Assembly (NCBI GenBank): GCA_011391255.1 | Contig: JAABQV010000001.1 | Location: 307,684-371,683 of the forward strand | Length of the DNA stretch: 64,000 nucleotides | From: Dechloromonas sp. | Lineage (GTDB): Bacteria; Pseudomonadota; Gammaproteobacteria; Burkholderiales; Rhodocyclaceae | Direction: 5' to 3' | In this document: positions 20,239 through 30,056 of the stretch, in pieces | Numbering within the stretch: position 1 is the stretch's first letter | How the letters are laid out: each line of letters starts with the position of its first letter | The notes under the pieces: model-generated | What the model was told of the DNA's origin: nothing | What the model saw: only the letters and a program-made list of their open reading frames with translations | Database searches by the model: none | Position numbers and translations under genes: made by a program

Positions 20239-20601
20239 TCAGCCTTGGATCGCGCGTTTGGTGACGCGTGGCGCTTTGGTCGAGCGCTGGCTTTTTGCCG
20301 GTTTTTTGCTGTTGACCGCAGCAGCATCAAGCGGCTTGGCGCGATAGACGATGAGCAGTTTGCCGATGTGCTGGACGGCAGCGGCATCAAGGTCAGTACA
20401 GATTTTTTCCAGGTAGGCGAGGCGATCTTCGCGGCTGTCACCATAAACACGAATCTTGATCAATTCATGCGCTTTCAGGTTAAGCTCGATTTCACGAAGA
20501 ACATTCTCGGTCAGACCGTTTTCGGCGATTGAGACAACCGGATCAAGACTGTGGGCACGGGCGCGTAGTGTGCTGCGCTCGGCAGACGATAATTGCAGCA
20601 T
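20239..20601 (-). CDS. yhbY: YhbY-type CRM-domain RNA-binding protein
   Basis: A 120-residue protein; the CRM (KH-like) RNA-binding domain spans about 4-95, with the loop AENGLTENV and the IKIRVYGDSREDR and IGKLLIVYRAKP strands. E. coli YhbY associates with pre-50S ribosomal particles. The start at 20601 (MLQLSSAERS) matches the family N-terminus and has AGG upstream; nine codons further upstream there is another ATG (20628) without a ribosome binding site. A basic Lys/Ser tail follows the domain. It is divergent from rlmE with 36 bases between starts, a classic pairing. Confidence 0.93.
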   Translation of the reverse strand: MLQLSSAERSTLRARAHSLDPVVSIAENGLTENVLREIELNLKAHELIKIRVYGDSREDRLAYLEKICTDLDAAAVQHIGKLLIVYRAKPLDAAAVNSKKPAKSQRSTKAPRVTKRAIQG

Positions 20602-20637
20602 AGTAGTTAAACCTTTCAAAAACGGCATTTTACCCGA

Positions 20638-21255
20638 ATGAAAAGAACCAGAACCAGCAAAGCTTGGATGCGCGAGCACGTGAACGACACTTATGTGCAG
20701 CTTGCCCGAAAAGAAGGTTGGCGTTCGCGTGCCGCTTTCAAGTTGATGGAAATCGACGATAAGGACAAACTGCTCAAGCGCGGCGAGGTTGCGGTTGACC
20801 TCGGTGCGACGCCTGGCGGCTGGTCGCAGGTCGCCTCGAAAAGGGTCGGTGAAAGTGGTTTGGTCATCGCACTTGATTTGATTGAGATGGAGCCGCTGCA
20901 TAACGTCGATTTCATCCAGGGCGATTTTCGCGAGGATGATGTGCTGCAAAAGCTCGAAGAAAAGCTCGCCGGGCGTCGGGTTGGCCTTGTAATGTCGGAT
21001 ATGGCCCCCAATATGTCAGGAGTGCCACTAGTTGATCAGGCTCGCGTCATGTATCTGGCCGAACTGGGCCTGGAGTTTTCACGGGTCCATTTGAAACCGG
21101 ATGGTTCTTTTCTGGTCAAAGTGTTTCAGGGAAGTGATTACGAGAAGTTTCTTGCCGCAATGCGGGAAACCTTCAAGACGGTCGCAGTGCGCAAACCGGA
21201 CGCTTCCCGGGATCGTAGCGCCGAGCTTTACTTGCTCGGTCGTGCCTTGCGTTAA
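20638..21255 (+). CDS. rlmE: 23S rRNA 2'-O-ribose methyltransferase RlmE (RrmJ/FtsJ)
   Basis: A 205-residue S-adenosylmethionine-dependent enzyme that methylates U2552 in the 23S rRNA A loop. Motifs: [11 protein letters not shown], the SAM site [26 protein letters not shown] with the catalytic Asp, and LVKVFQG with the catalytic Lys. Length matches E. coli RrmJ (209 aa). It is part of the conserved rlmE-ftsH-folP-glmM order and is a heat-shock gene in E. coli. Confidence 0.96.
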   Translation: MKRTRTSKAWMREHVNDTYVQLARKEGWRSRAAFKLMEIDDKDKLLKRGEVAVDLGATPGGWSQVASKRVGESGLVIALDLIEMEPLHNVDFIQGDFREDDVLQKLEEKLAGRRVGLVMSDMAPNMSGVPLVDQARVMYLAELGLEFSRVHLKPDGSFLVKVFQGSDYEKFLAAMRETFKTVAVRKPDASRDRSAELYLLGRALR

Positions 21256-21308
21256 TTTGTGTATAAAATGGCGTTTTTTCCGCTCGACGCCGTAGAAGGA
21301 GAGCTAGC

Positions 21309-23189
21309 TTGAACAATATGTTCAAAAACCTCGCAGTCTGGCTGGTCATTGGCCTTGTGCTGATGACAGTATTCAACCAGTTCAATACCCGCCAGGCTCC
21401 CCAGGGGTCGATTGAATACTCCCAGTTCATCGAAGAGGTGAATCAGGGGCGCATCAGCAAAGTCGTCATCGAAGGCCGCACACTGAAGGCAACGACGACG
21501 GAAGGCAAGCGGATTACTTCTTACGCGCCGCCCGATCTCTGGATGGTCTCTGACCTGCTGAAGAGCGGTGTCAAGATTGAAGCCAAGCCAGAAGAAGAAC
21601 AGTCATTCCTGATGAATCTTTTCGTCAGCTGGTTCCCGATGCTGCTGTTGATCGGCGTCTGGGTTTTCTTCATGCGCCAGATGCAGGGCGGTGGCAAGGG
21701 CGGAGCTTTCTCCTTCGGTAAATCGAAGGCACGGATGATGGATGAGTCCACCAACGTGATCACCTTCGCCGACGTCGCCGGATGCGATGAGGCTAAGGAA
21801 GAGGTTCAGGAAATTGTTGATTTCCTGCGTGATCCCTCCAAATTTCAAAAGCTCGGTGGCCGCGTTCCGAAGGGCGTTTTGATGGTCGGCAACCCTGGTA
21901 CGGGCAAGACGCTGCTCGCCAAGGCGATTGCTGGCGAGGCCAAGGTGCCTTTCTTCAGTATTTCCGGTTCCGACTTCGTCGAAATGTTCGTCGGTGTTGG
22001 TGCTGCGCGTGTTCGTGACATGTTTGAAAACGCAAAGAAACAATCACCTTGCATCATTTTTATCGATGAAATTGATGCGGTCGGTCGTCATCGTGGGGCC
22101 GGCCTTGGCGGCGGTAACGATGAGCGCGAGCAAACGCTTAATCAGTTGTTGGTCGAGATGGATGGCTTCGAAGGGCATACCGGCATTATCGTTATTGCCG
22201 CGACCAACCGTCCGGACATCCTCGATCCAGCCTTGCTGCGTCCGGGTCGCTTCGACCGCCAGGTAGTCGTACCCCTGCCGGATATTCGCGGCCGTGAAGA
22301 GATTCTCAAGGTTCACATGCGCAAGGTGCCGATCTCGACCGACGTCAAGGCCGATGTGATTGCCCGTGGTACGCCTGGTTTCTCGGGTGCAGATCTGGCC
22401 AACCTGGTCAATGAGGCCGCTCTGTTTGCGGCGCGTGGTAACAAGCGGCTGGTCGAAATGGACGACTTCGAGAAGGCCAAGGACAAGATCATGATGGGCG
22501 CCGAGCGCCGCAGCATGGTGATGAGCGAGGATGAAAAGCGCAACACCGCTTACCACGAGTCGGGTCATGCTGTGGTTGCCAAGCTGGTGCCGAAATCTGA
22601 TCCGGTGCACAAGGTGACGATCATTCCGCGTGGCCGTGCCCTCGGTTTGACCATGCAGTTGCCTGTCGAAGATCGCTATGCCTATGACCGTCAGTATTTG
22701 ATGAGCCGCATTGCCGTGCTCTTTGGTGGCCGGATTGCCGAAGAACTGTTCATGAACCAGATGACAACCGGCGCTTCGAACGACTTTGAGCGCGCCACTG
22801 CCATGGCGCGCGACATGGTGACGCGTTACGGGATGTCCGACATGGGCGTCATGGTCTACGGCGAAAATGAGGGTGAAGTCTTCCTCGGTCGCTCGGTCAC
22901 CCAGCACAAGAATGTCTCGGAAGCGACGATGCAGAAAGTGGATATGGAAATCCGTCGCATCATCGATCAGCAGTACGCCTTGGCGCGTCAGCTGCTGGAA
23001 GAGAATCGCGACAAGGTCGAGGCGATGACGCATGCCTTGCTTGAGTGGGAAACCATTGATGCCGAGCAAATCGACGACATCATGGACGGCAAGCCACCCC
23101 GTGCGCCCAAGCCGACCCAATCGACGGCACGCGCGGTACCGCCGGCGGATTCGCCGGGCGCCGAGCCGAACGCGACGGCTCCAGCCTGA
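21309..23189 (+). CDS. ftsH: ATP-dependent zinc metalloprotease FtsH
   Basis: A 626-residue inner-membrane AAA+ protease degrading unassembled membrane proteins and regulators such as sigma-32 and LpxC. It has TM1 at about 8-24 and TM2 at about 100-118, Walker A GNPGTGKT, Walker [12 protein letters not shown], second region of homology, and zinc site HESGH. The C-terminus is Pro/Ala-rich. The start is TTG at 21309 with GGAG seven bases upstream; an ATG three codons later is too far from that site. Followed by a strong terminator. Confidence 0.97.
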   Translation: MNNMFKNLAVWLVIGLVLMTVFNQFNTRQAPQGSIEYSQFIEEVNQGRISKVVIEGRTLKATTTEGKRITSYAPPDLWMVSDLLKSGVKIEAKPEEEQSFLMNLFVSWFPMLLLIGVWVFFMRQMQGGGKGGAFSFGKSKARMMDESTNVITFADVAGCDEAKEEVQEIVDFLRDPSKFQKLGGRVPKGVLMVGNPGTGKTLLAKAIAGEAKVPFFSISGSDFVEMFVGVGAARVRDMFENAKKQSPCIIFIDEIDAVGRHRGAGLGGGNDEREQTLNQLLVEMDGFEGHTGIIVIAATNRPDILDPALLRPGRFDRQVVVPLPDIRGREEILKVHMRKVPISTDVKADVIARGTPGFSGADLANLVNEAALFAARGNKRLVEMDDFEKAKDKIMMGAERRSMVMSEDEKRNTAYHESGHAVVAKLVPKSDPVHKVTIIPRGRALGLTMQLPVEDRYAYDRQYLMSRIAVLFGGRIAEELFMNQMTTGASNDFERATAMARDMVTRYGMSDMGVMVYGENEGEVFLGRSVTQHKNVSEATMQKVDMEIRRIIDQQYALARQLLEENRDKVEAMTHALLEWETIDAEQIDDIMDGKPPRAPKPTQSTARAVPPADSPGAEPNATAPA

Positions 23190-23210
23190 GTCTTCTCTAA
23201 CTTTCAAGCA

Positions 23211-23237
23211 AGCCGGGAGTGCGCTCCCGGCTTTTTT
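23211..23237 (+). terminator. Intrinsic terminator after ftsH
   Basis: AGCCGGGAG, loop TGCG, CTCCCGGCT, then six T residues. Perfect 9-bp stem; folP begins 9 bases later, so folP must rely on readthrough or a promoter inside this region. Confidence 0.9.
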
Positions 23238-23245
23238 ATTTGATT

Positions 23246-24067
23246 ATGTCCATCCTCTCCTGCGGCCAATACCGGCTCTCGCTTGTCCAGCCCTTAATCA
23301 TGGGCATCATCAATCTGACCCCCGATTCGTTCTCGGGAGATGGTTGCGCCAGCGATCTTGGGCTGGCCGTTGAGCACGCGCGCCAGCAACTCGATGCCGG
23401 GGCGCAGATTCTGGATGTTGGTGCCGAATCTTCAAGGCCCGGCGCACTACCGACGCCGCTTGATGAAGAATTGCGCCGTTTGCGTCCGGTGCTGAGGGAA
23501 ATCACAACTTGGGGGGTACCGGTTTCGGTCGACACTTATAAGCCCGAAGTGATGCGTGTTGCGCTTGAGTTGGGGGCTTCGATGATCAACGATATCAGCG
23601 GATTCCAGAATCCCCAGGCGCTGGCGGCAGTGGCTGAAAGCGATTGCGCTCTCTGTATCATGCACATGCAGGGCGAACCGGGGAATATGCAGCAAGCCCC
23701 GCATTACGATGATGTGGTGAGCGAGGTCGAGTGCTTTTTGGCTGAACGGGTAACTGCCTGTATGGCCTCAGGGATTCGCCTTGAGCGCATTGTTCTTGAT
23801 CCGGGTTTTGGTTTTGGCAAGACGCTAGAACAGAATTTCGAGTTGTTTCGGGCGTTGACCGCAATGAACATCAAAGACTTGCCCTGGCTGGTCGGGGTGT
23901 CGAGAAAATCCATGCTGGGCGGCATCACTGGTCGTCCGGCCGGAGAGAGAATGCCGGCCAGCATCGCTGCAGCTGTGCTGGCCGTCCAAAAAGGTGCGAA
24001 AATATTACGAGTACATGACGTTGCGGCAACTCGGGATGCATTGGCTGTGATGGCGGTACTTCAATAA
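23246..24067 (+). CDS. folP: Dihydropteroate synthase
   Basis: A 273-residue enzyme of folate synthesis condensing p-aminobenzoate with hydroxymethyl-dihydropterin pyrophosphate; the sulphonamide target. TIM-barrel motifs: MGIINLTPDSFSGDG, DVGAESSRPGA, DTYKPEV, NDISGF, MHMQGEPGNMQ, DPGFGFGKT and GVSRKSM. The ATG at 23246 lies just after the ftsH terminator; its ribosome binding site is poor. A frame nine codons longer begins inside the terminator. Followed by glmM after 9 bases. Confidence 0.96.
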   Translation: MSILSCGQYRLSLVQPLIMGIINLTPDSFSGDGCASDLGLAVEHARQQLDAGAQILDVGAESSRPGALPTPLDEELRRLRPVLREITTWGVPVSVDTYKPEVMRVALELGASMINDISGFQNPQALAAVAESDCALCIMHMQGEPGNMQQAPHYDDVVSEVECFLAERVTACMASGIRLERIVLDPGFGFGKTLEQNFELFRALTAMNIKDLPWLVGVSRKSMLGGITGRPAGERMPASIAAAVLAVQKGAKILRVHDVAATRDALAVMAVLQ

Positions 24068-24076
24068 GGAGCAATA

Positions 24077-25429
24077 GTGAGCAGAAAATATTTTGGTACC
24101 GATGGCATTCGCGGGCGCGTCGGACTGGCGCCGATAACACCGGATTTCGTGATGCGTTTGGGTTATGCGGCCGGCAAGGTATTGATCGAAAAAGGCGAAA
24201 AGCGCTCGGGGGAGCGGCCATCTGTGCTAATCGGCAAGGATACAAGGCTCTCCGGTTATATGCTGGAATCAGCCCTTGAGGCAGGTTTCGCGGCAGCCGG
24301 AGTCGATGTCTGCCTGGTTGGCCCGTTGCCGACGCCGGCGATTGCCTATCTGACCCGTGCGCTACGCTTGCAGGCCGGAATAGTCATTTCCGCGTCGCAC
24401 AATCCCTATTACGACAACGGGATCAAATTTTTCTCGGCTCAGGGCACCAAACTACCGGACGAGGTCGAGTTGGCAATTGAAGCGCTTATCGACCTGCCGA
24501 TGGAATGTGTTGCTCCCGCCGATCTCGGTCGCGCCAAGCGAATTGACGATGCCCGGGGTCGTTATATCGAATTCTGCAAGAGCACCTTCCCCAACGATCT
24601 TGACCTGCGTGGCCTGAAGATTGTGGTCGATTGCGCGAATGGCGCTGCTTACCACACAGCTCCCAATGTCTTTCACGAGTTGGGCGCTGAGGTGGTGACG
24701 ATTGGCGCCCAGCCGAATGGCTTGAACATCAACGACGGATTCGGTGCAACCTCGCCGAAAGCGCTGGCCAGCGCTGTAATGACCCATCGTGCAGACCTTG
24801 GGCTGGCTCTCGATGGTGATGCTGACCGGATCCTGATGGTCGATGCCGAAGGCAATCTCTACGATGGCGATCAATTACTCTATGCATTGGTCTGTAGCCG
24901 TGCGAAGCATGGCGTGGTGGCTGGGGTGGCGGGGACGCTGATGACCAATCTGGCGCTTGAGCACGCTTTGGCAAGGCTGAACGTGCCTTTTGCCCGTGCA
25001 GCCGTCGGTGATCGTTATGTCGTGGAAATGCTCAACGAAAAGGGTTGGCTGTTCGGGGGCGAAAACTCTGGGCATCTGCTGGCGCTCGACCGGCATACGA
25101 CGGGCGATGGCACCATTGCCGCGCTACAGGTATTGGCCGCTTTGCGTGAGGCGGGCGGCAGCCTGAAAAATTTGCTCTCAGATCTGACGCTCTATCCGCA
25201 AAAGCTGATAAATGTGCCGATGACTAAAGGTTTTCCGTGGCAGGACGATCCAACCATTCAGGCCGCCTTGCAGGCTACTGAAGCCAAGATGGCCGGGCGT
25301 GGGCGGGTCTTGTTGCGCGCTTCAGGAACCGAGCCACTGCTTCGGGTGATGGTTGAGGGTGAAAATGCTCAGGAAGTTCTGGCTGCAGCGCAGGATCTTG
25401 CCAATGTGGTGCGCGAGGTCGCGCAGTAG
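24077..25429 (+). CDS. glmM: Phosphoglucosamine mutase
   Basis: A 450-residue enzyme converting glucosamine-6-phosphate to glucosamine-1-phosphate for peptidoglycan and lipopolysaccharide. The start is GTG with AAGGAG seven bases upstream. Motifs: [10 protein letters not shown] at the N-terminus, active-site phosphoserine in ISASHNP (near residue 102), metal loop DGDADR, sugar-binding GGENSGH and phosphate-binding [12 protein letters not shown]. Length is typical. Last gene of the ftsH-folP-glmM series. Confidence 0.97.
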   Translation: MSRKYFGTDGIRGRVGLAPITPDFVMRLGYAAGKVLIEKGEKRSGERPSVLIGKDTRLSGYMLESALEAGFAAAGVDVCLVGPLPTPAIAYLTRALRLQAGIVISASHNPYYDNGIKFFSAQGTKLPDEVELAIEALIDLPMECVAPADLGRAKRIDDARGRYIEFCKSTFPNDLDLRGLKIVVDCANGAAYHTAPNVFHELGAEVVTIGAQPNGLNINDGFGATSPKALASAVMTHRADLGLALDGDADRILMVDAEGNLYDGDQLLYALVCSRAKHGVVAGVAGTLMTNLALEHALARLNVPFARAAVGDRYVVEMLNEKGWLFGGENSGHLLALDRHTTGDGTIAALQVLAALREAGGSLKNLLSDLTLYPQKLINVPMTKGFPWQDDPTIQAALQATEAKMAGRGRVLLRASGTEPLLRVMVEGENAQEVLAAAQDLANVVREVAQ

Positions 25430-25435
25430 CCTGCG

Positions 25436-26944
25436 CTAAGGCATCTCGTCCGGTTCGACGTTAAATACCTCGATACTCATCGTTTGCTCGGTTAGTTGGG
25501 TTGGACGAACCTCACGTATTTCGAGGTTCTCCTTTTCGATCAGCAACAGCAGTTTGCGTGAATCAATCGGTAATGTGCCGGTTTGCACCACAATCCCGGC
25601 ATGCGGGCGCAAAGGTGGCATTTCCGGCAGGATTAGTGCGGCGATGTGTTTTGAGTCCAACTCGAGCGGACGTGCCAACTCAGCGGCGATGACATGGGAT
25701 GCCAGTTGTTGCAGGCCTAGCTCGACATGTTCCGGGTTTTCTGACAAAGCCCAGCGGACGATGCAGACGTGCCAAAGCAAATCCTTTTCAGCACGATCTC
25801 CAATTGATTGTGCCGCAACGATATCGCCGACCCGGGCGCAACTGATCTCACCGGACATATGCATTAAGGAATAACCGTCCGGGCTTTCGTTGGTCACCAT
25901 CCATTCGCTGATTTCTTGGTCAGCGTCTGGCTCGCGAATCAGCCGCCACAGTTGATCCAGCCCAAAACAGAGTTTGACGCGATAGGATTGTCTGCGCCGA
26001 GGAAATTTTCTTTTTGTTGGGTGTCCCCAGAGATTTTTCAGGCGACGAAGTACCCCATGACCGGCATGTGTTTCGGCAAAATCCGGGATACCAAGGCTGG
26101 CAGCAGAGCTGCCTTTTTCCAAGGCACTCAAAAGCTCACCGGCTCTCAGAGCGGCAGAATCACCCGAAAGATACAAAATCGGGCTATCGCCCGGTGGAAG
26201 CCGGCGTACAAGCGCATGGGCGGGAAAGTCACGTTCGAGATCAACCCAAAATAGGCCATTGCAGTCAGGTGGCGGGGTTTCCAGGATATCGACGGGTTTC
26301 AGGTTTTTCTCGACAATAGCAACAATAAACTCGAGTTCGCGCGCAGAAAACGAAGCAGGCTGGGCAATCGTGGTCAAAAGTAGCGACGTATATACGGTTT
26401 GAATCGAAGGCATGTTTTGACTGGCGAGCATTTCATGAACACCGAGGCGGCGCGCTGAGCCAAACGCTGAATGCATTTTTTGCCAGAGCCCCAGGCTATC
26501 CGGGGCTGCGACCAAATGACTGATCCTGATATGCCAGCTAAGACATCGTGCAATGATGCTCAGGGTGGTCTGTGGCGCCCGAGCAGCACCCGTGCCCTGC
26601 GGGTCAAAAAGCTCGGCTAGTGAGTTGAAGTACTCCTGCGACAACGTGTCTAACAAGTCCTGTAAAACGCGTACGCGCTGCCGTATTTTGCGCGTAACCG
26701 GCAGGCTCACTTCAAGCAGTTTCGGTATTTCGGCAAAAACCATACGTTCGATTTCGCGGAACACCAGATCAAGGATCTTTACCCGCTGCCCGGTTGGGAT
26801 CGCAGCTTCGCGCAGTTGTAGCAGGTTTCCGAGTAATTGTTCCGCGTCGTCTGAACCCTGACGCCCATGTGCCAGCGCCAGCCAGTCAAGAATGGCGCTT
26901 AGCTTGCGGTCGGAGGCGGTGGGTTGGTCAGTTTGTAGAATCAT
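25436..26944 (-). CDS. Hypothetical protein with a C-terminal PilZ-like domain
   Basis: A 502-residue soluble protein that I cannot name. The N-terminal half is helical and Leu-rich. Near residues 320-420 lies a PilZ-like pattern: a basic RRRQSYR stretch (RxxxR-like), then NESPDGYSL about 30 residues on, matching [D/N]xSxxG, then beta-type sequence. PilZ domains with both motifs bind cyclic di-GMP, so a c-di-GMP receptor role is possible but unproven. The start is unsure: ATG at 26944 is preferred, and a GTG at 26992 would add 16 residues; neither has a clear ribosome binding site. It follows queG on the minus strand and converges on glmM with a 6-base gap. Confidence 0.7.
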   Translation of the reverse strand: MILQTDQPTASDRKLSAILDWLALAHGRQGSDDAEQLLGNLLQLREAAIPTGQRVKILDLVFREIERMVFAEIPKLLEVSLPVTRKIRQRVRVLQDLLDTLSQEYFNSLAELFDPQGTGAARAPQTTLSIIARCLSWHIRISHLVAAPDSLGLWQKMHSAFGSARRLGVHEMLASQNMPSIQTVYTSLLLTTIAQPASFSARELEFIVAIVEKNLKPVDILETPPPDCNGLFWVDLERDFPAHALVRRLPPGDSPILYLSGDSAALRAGELLSALEKGSSAASLGIPDFAETHAGHGVLRRLKNLWGHPTKRKFPRRRQSYRVKLCFGLDQLWRLIREPDADQEISEWMVTNESPDGYSLMHMSGEISCARVGDIVAAQSIGDRAEKDLLWHVCIVRWALSENPEHVELGLQQLASHVIAAELARPLELDSKHIAALILPEMPPLRPHAGIVVQTGTLPIDSRKLLLLIEKENLEIREVRPTQLTEQTMSIEVFNVEPDEMP

Positions 26945-27010
26945 GTTGTGCCGAGGATAACCAATATTTAGTGGCTTGGCTAAGGTTTGCACGGTGTTTG
27001 AACCCCATTT

Positions 27011-28078
27011 CTATGCTGACTTTGGCGTTTGTATGCGTTGGTGTTGTGCAATTGCCCATTGGATGTGCTCTTTTATCAATGGTGATGAATTTTCAAGACG
27101 ATTCTGCAAAGCTGTCGAAACGGCGTTGTTCGGCTGGCAATTGCCTAGTGCCACAGCGATATTTCGCAACCATCGTTCATGGCCGATGCGACGGATTGGA
27201 CTGCCGGCCATCCGCTCATTGAAAATTTCGGGTGTCCAGGCAAAAAGATCAACCAGAGAAGCTGTATCCAATCCGTGGCGCGGCGCGAATTCGGAATCGC
27301 CGAGTTGGGCAAAGCGATTCCACGGACAGCAGGTTTGGCAGTCATCGCAACCGTAAATTCGGTTGCCAATCAGAGGCCGCAGTACTTCGGGTATCGCGCC
27401 GGCCAATTCGATGGTCAGGTAAGAAATGCAAAGTCGCGCATCGACCTGGTAAGGGGCGATGATGGCTTTTGTCGGGCAGGCATCAAGGCAGGCGGTACAA
27501 CTGCCACAGTGATCCTTCTGTGGAGTGTCGGGCGTTAGCGGCAGGTCGCAGTAAATCTCTCCAAGAAAGCGCCAGGAGCCCTGCTTTGAAAGCAGCAAGC
27601 TGTGTTTCCCACGCCAACCGAGGCCGGCCTGGCTGGCGAAATGAACCTCCATGACCGGGGCAGAATCAGAAAAAACCCGGTAATCAAAAGGCCCGATGAT
27701 ATTGCTGATCCGCTCGGCCAGTTTTTGCAGCCGGTTGCGCACGACCTTGTGGTAATCGCGACCTTGCGCATATTTTGAAATGACGGCCGTCTCCGTCGCC
27801 GAATGGACTTGTTCCAGTTGCAGGTAGTCGATGGCGACCGAGATTACGCTGATCGTGCCGGGGTGCAAAGCTGCGGGGTTGGCGCGCAGTTCGACGTGAC
27901 GAGCCATATAATTCATCTCGCCATGGTGGCCGGCTGCCAGCCAGCGCCGCAACTCATTGCTGGCCTTGCCGACTTCGGTGCTGGCAAAGCCAACTGCGGC
28001 AAAGCCAAGGCTTTTCGCAGCCAGCCGGATTTTTTCTTTAAGTTTTGTTGCGTCCATAGTGGAGTTTTGATCGTGCAT
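27011..28078 (-). CDS. queG: Epoxyqueuosine reductase QueG
   Basis: A 355-residue cobalamin- and iron-sulphur-dependent enzyme of the last step of tRNA queuosine synthesis. Two ferredoxin-type clusters are visible: CGSCTACLDACP and CDDCQTCCP. Family segments near the N-terminus include GFAAVGFAS, and YARGxDYH appears as YAQGRDYHK. Length is near E. coli QueG (379 aa). Start: ATG at 28078 is used; a second ATG at 28057 is equally possible. With the first, its start codon overlaps the divergent tsaE start region by 6 bases. Confidence 0.93.
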   Translation of the reverse strand: MHDQNSTMDATKLKEKIRLAAKSLGFAAVGFASTEVGKASNELRRWLAAGHHGEMNYMARHVELRANPAALHPGTISVISVAIDYLQLEQVHSATETAVISKYAQGRDYHKVVRNRLQKLAERISNIIGPFDYRVFSDSAPVMEVHFASQAGLGWRGKHSLLLSKQGSWRFLGEIYCDLPLTPDTPQKDHCGSCTACLDACPTKAIIAPYQVDARLCISYLTIELAGAIPEVLRPLIGNRIYGCDDCQTCCPWNRFAQLGDSEFAPRHGLDTASLVDLFAWTPEIFNERMAGSPIRRIGHERWLRNIAVALGNCQPNNAVSTALQNRLENSSPLIKEHIQWAIAQHQRIQTPKSA

Positions 28079-28588
28079 AGCCCCAATGTTACCGCCGTTT
28101 TCGAATTGCCTGACGAGGCTGCAACCCTGCGCCTGGGTAGCTTGTTGGCACCTTTGTTGGTGCCCGGCTCGGTGGTTTTTCTGGAGGGCGATCTAGGCGC
28201 GGGTAAAACCAGTCTGGCGCGCTCGGTGATTCGCGCGATGGGTCATGTCGGGCCGGTAAAAAGTCCGACCTATTCTTTGGTTGAAGTTTACGTAGTTTCG
28301 AGCTTATACTTATATCACTTTGATTTTTATCGTTTCGAGGCACACGAGGAGTTTCTCGATGCGGGCTTTAGTGAATACTTTAATGAGCATGCGATCTGTC
28401 TGGTCGAGTGGCCGGACAGGGCTGAACGCTGCCTTCCATCGCCGGACTTGCGATTCCAGCTTCATCATGCAAATTTCGGGCGTCGCCTCGAAGTCGTGGC
28501 AAATTCACTGAAGGGGGCGACATGTCTAAAAACGCTCACCCAAGTCTGGCCAGACGCAAAATCATCCATTACGCCGGCGCCTCCCTGA
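28073..28588 (+). CDS. tsaE: tRNA threonylcarbamoyladenosine biosynthesis ATPase TsaE
   Basis: A 171-residue P-loop ATPase needed with TsaB and TsaD for t6A37 formation on ANN-decoding tRNAs. Walker A is LEGDLGAGKTSLAR, followed by SPTYSLVE and FDFYRFEAHEEF; LVEWPDRAE is also typical. The GTG at 28073 has GGAG eight bases upstream and gives VHSPNVTAVFELP; the open frame upstream is antisense to queG and not coding. The C-terminus is about 15 residues longer than usual and overlaps amiC by 67 bases. Confidence 0.92.
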   Translation: MHSPNVTAVFELPDEAATLRLGSLLAPLLVPGSVVFLEGDLGAGKTSLARSVIRAMGHVGPVKSPTYSLVEVYVVSSLYLYHFDFYRFEAHEEFLDAGFSEYFNEHAICLVEWPDRAERCLPSPDLRFQLHHANFGRRLEVVANSLKGATCLKTLTQVWPDAKSSITPAPP

Positions 28589-29853
28589 TTTTCTCAGTTG
28601 TACCGCTTGCCGCTGCGGCAACCCGCCAAACTTCAGTGATGGCCGTTCGGATCTGGCCTGCCGCCGATTACACGCGGGTGACGCTGGAGTACGACTCGCT
28701 GATCAAATATACCCATTTCACGGTAGAGAACCCGGATCGCCTGGTGGTCGATATCGAGGGTGTTGAATTCAATAGTGTGCTCGATAGCCTGGCGCGCAAG
28801 GTGGCGACCGACGATCCTTACATCAAGCTGCTGCGTGCCGGCCGCTTCAAGCCGGGGGTCGTGCGTCTGGTCATGGAGCTGAAGGCCAAGGTCGCACCGC
28901 AGGTCTTTGAACTAGCGCCAGCCGGCAGCTACGGCCACCGCCTGGTGCTGGATGTGTATCCGCTGACGCCGGTCGACCCGATGATGGCTTTGCTTGAAGG
29001 GCGTCAGGATGCGGTTCAGCCCTACAAATTTGAATCTGAACTTGCTGAAAAAAAACCCAATGAGTCGGCGCGTCAAATTGAAAAAGCGCCGGAAGTTCAT
29101 ACCAGTAAAAAGTCCGCTCAGCCGGTGGTCGACCGTCTGATTACGGTCACCCTTGACCCCGGGCATGGCGGTGAAGACCCCGGTGCAATCGGCAAGGGCG
29201 GTTCCTATGAGAAAAACGTCACGCTGGCGGTCGCCAAACGCCTCAAGGCGCGAATCGATGCTGAGCCGAACATGCGCGCCGTGTTGACCCGCGATTCGGA
29301 TTTCTTTGTGCCCTTGCAAATGCGGGTCCAGAAAGCGCGGCGCGTGCAGTCTGATTTGTTCCTGTCGATCCACGCCGATGCCTGGATCAAGCCGGATGCA
29401 CGTGGCTCATCAGTCTTCGTTTTGTCCGAACGCGGGGCAACAAGCACGCAGGCGCGCCTGCTGGCTCAGCGCGAGAACGAGGCGGATCTTGTTGGTGGGG
29501 TCAATCTTGCCTCCAAAGATCTTTTTCTCGCCAAAACCTTGCTCGATTTGTCGCAAACCGCAACCATCAACGACAGCCTCAAGCTCGGTAAGTACCTGCT
29601 TGGCGAACTGGGTGGCGTCAATACGCTGCACAAAAACCATGTTGAACAAGCCAGTTTCGCCGTGCTAAAGGCGCCTGATATTCCCTCGGCACTGATTGAA
29701 ACCGCATTTATTTCAAACCCTGAAGAAGAGCGTCGTCTCAACGACGACGCCTATCAGGACAAACTGGCCGATGCCATTGTGCGCGGGGTGCGCCAGTATT
29801 TCATCAAGCACCCGCCGGGGCCGAAATCTAATCGGCTGTCGGCGCTCAGCTGA
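28522..29853 (+). CDS. amiC: N-acetylmuramoyl-L-alanine amidase (AmiC type)
   Basis: A 443-residue periplasmic amidase that splits septal peptidoglycan during daughter cell separation. The N-terminus carries a twin-arginine type signal (ARRKII, then a hydrophobic stretch ending VPLAAAA). An AMIN domain (about 40-150) targets the enzyme to the septum; after a linker, the zinc Amidase_3 domain (about 205-430) has DPGHGGEDPGAIG, SIHADA and the final catalytic Glu in LIETAFISN. It overlaps tsaE in another frame; tsaE-amiC is a known order upstream of mutL, but mutL is not present here. Confidence 0.94.
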   Translation: MSKNAHPSLARRKIIHYAGASLIFSVVPLAAAATRQTSVMAVRIWPAADYTRVTLEYDSLIKYTHFTVENPDRLVVDIEGVEFNSVLDSLARKVATDDPYIKLLRAGRFKPGVVRLVMELKAKVAPQVFELAPAGSYGHRLVLDVYPLTPVDPMMALLEGRQDAVQPYKFESELAEKKPNESARQIEKAPEVHTSKKSAQPVVDRLITVTLDPGHGGEDPGAIGKGGSYEKNVTLAVAKRLKARIDAEPNMRAVLTRDSDFFVPLQMRVQKARRVQSDLFLSIHADAWIKPDARGSSVFVLSERGATSTQARLLAQRENEADLVGGVNLASKDLFLAKTLLDLSQTATINDSLKLGKYLLGELGGVNTLHKNHVEQASFAVLKAPDIPSALIETAFISNPEEERRLNDDAYQDKLADAIVRGVRQYFIKHPPGPKSNRLSALS

Positions 29854-29870
29854 CTCTCTCTGGTTTGACG

Positions 29871-29897
29871 ATGGACTCCCGCTTTCGCGGATGTGAC
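29871..29897. repeat. Possible degenerate copy of an intergenic palindromic repeat
   Basis: TGGACTCCCGCTTTCGCGGATGTGAC lies 18 bases after the amiC stop. CCGC/GCGG pair over a TTTC loop. It resembles the GGAATCCCGC...GCGGGAATG type palindromes seen at 37518-37570, but one arm is damaged. The rest of the gap 29854-30056 shows nothing recognisable apart from GGGGAGG before the next gene. Confidence 0.3.
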
Positions 29898-30056
29898 AGA
29901 TTGGGTTGCCGGGTTGGCTAGCGATTGTTACGGTCAACCGCGAAAACCCACCATAAATCCGTTTATCATTCCTCGCTTCAGCTAACGGCATGACGCCCGA
30001 GCAATTCGGCTGCGTTTTGTCGGTCTGATAGCCTATTGGGGAGGTTGTAACGGCAT

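Noticed and set aside
22044..23207. 387-codon open frame on the minus strand
   Set aside because: Fully antisense to ftsH; composition follows the ftsH codon pattern and no protein motif is visible.
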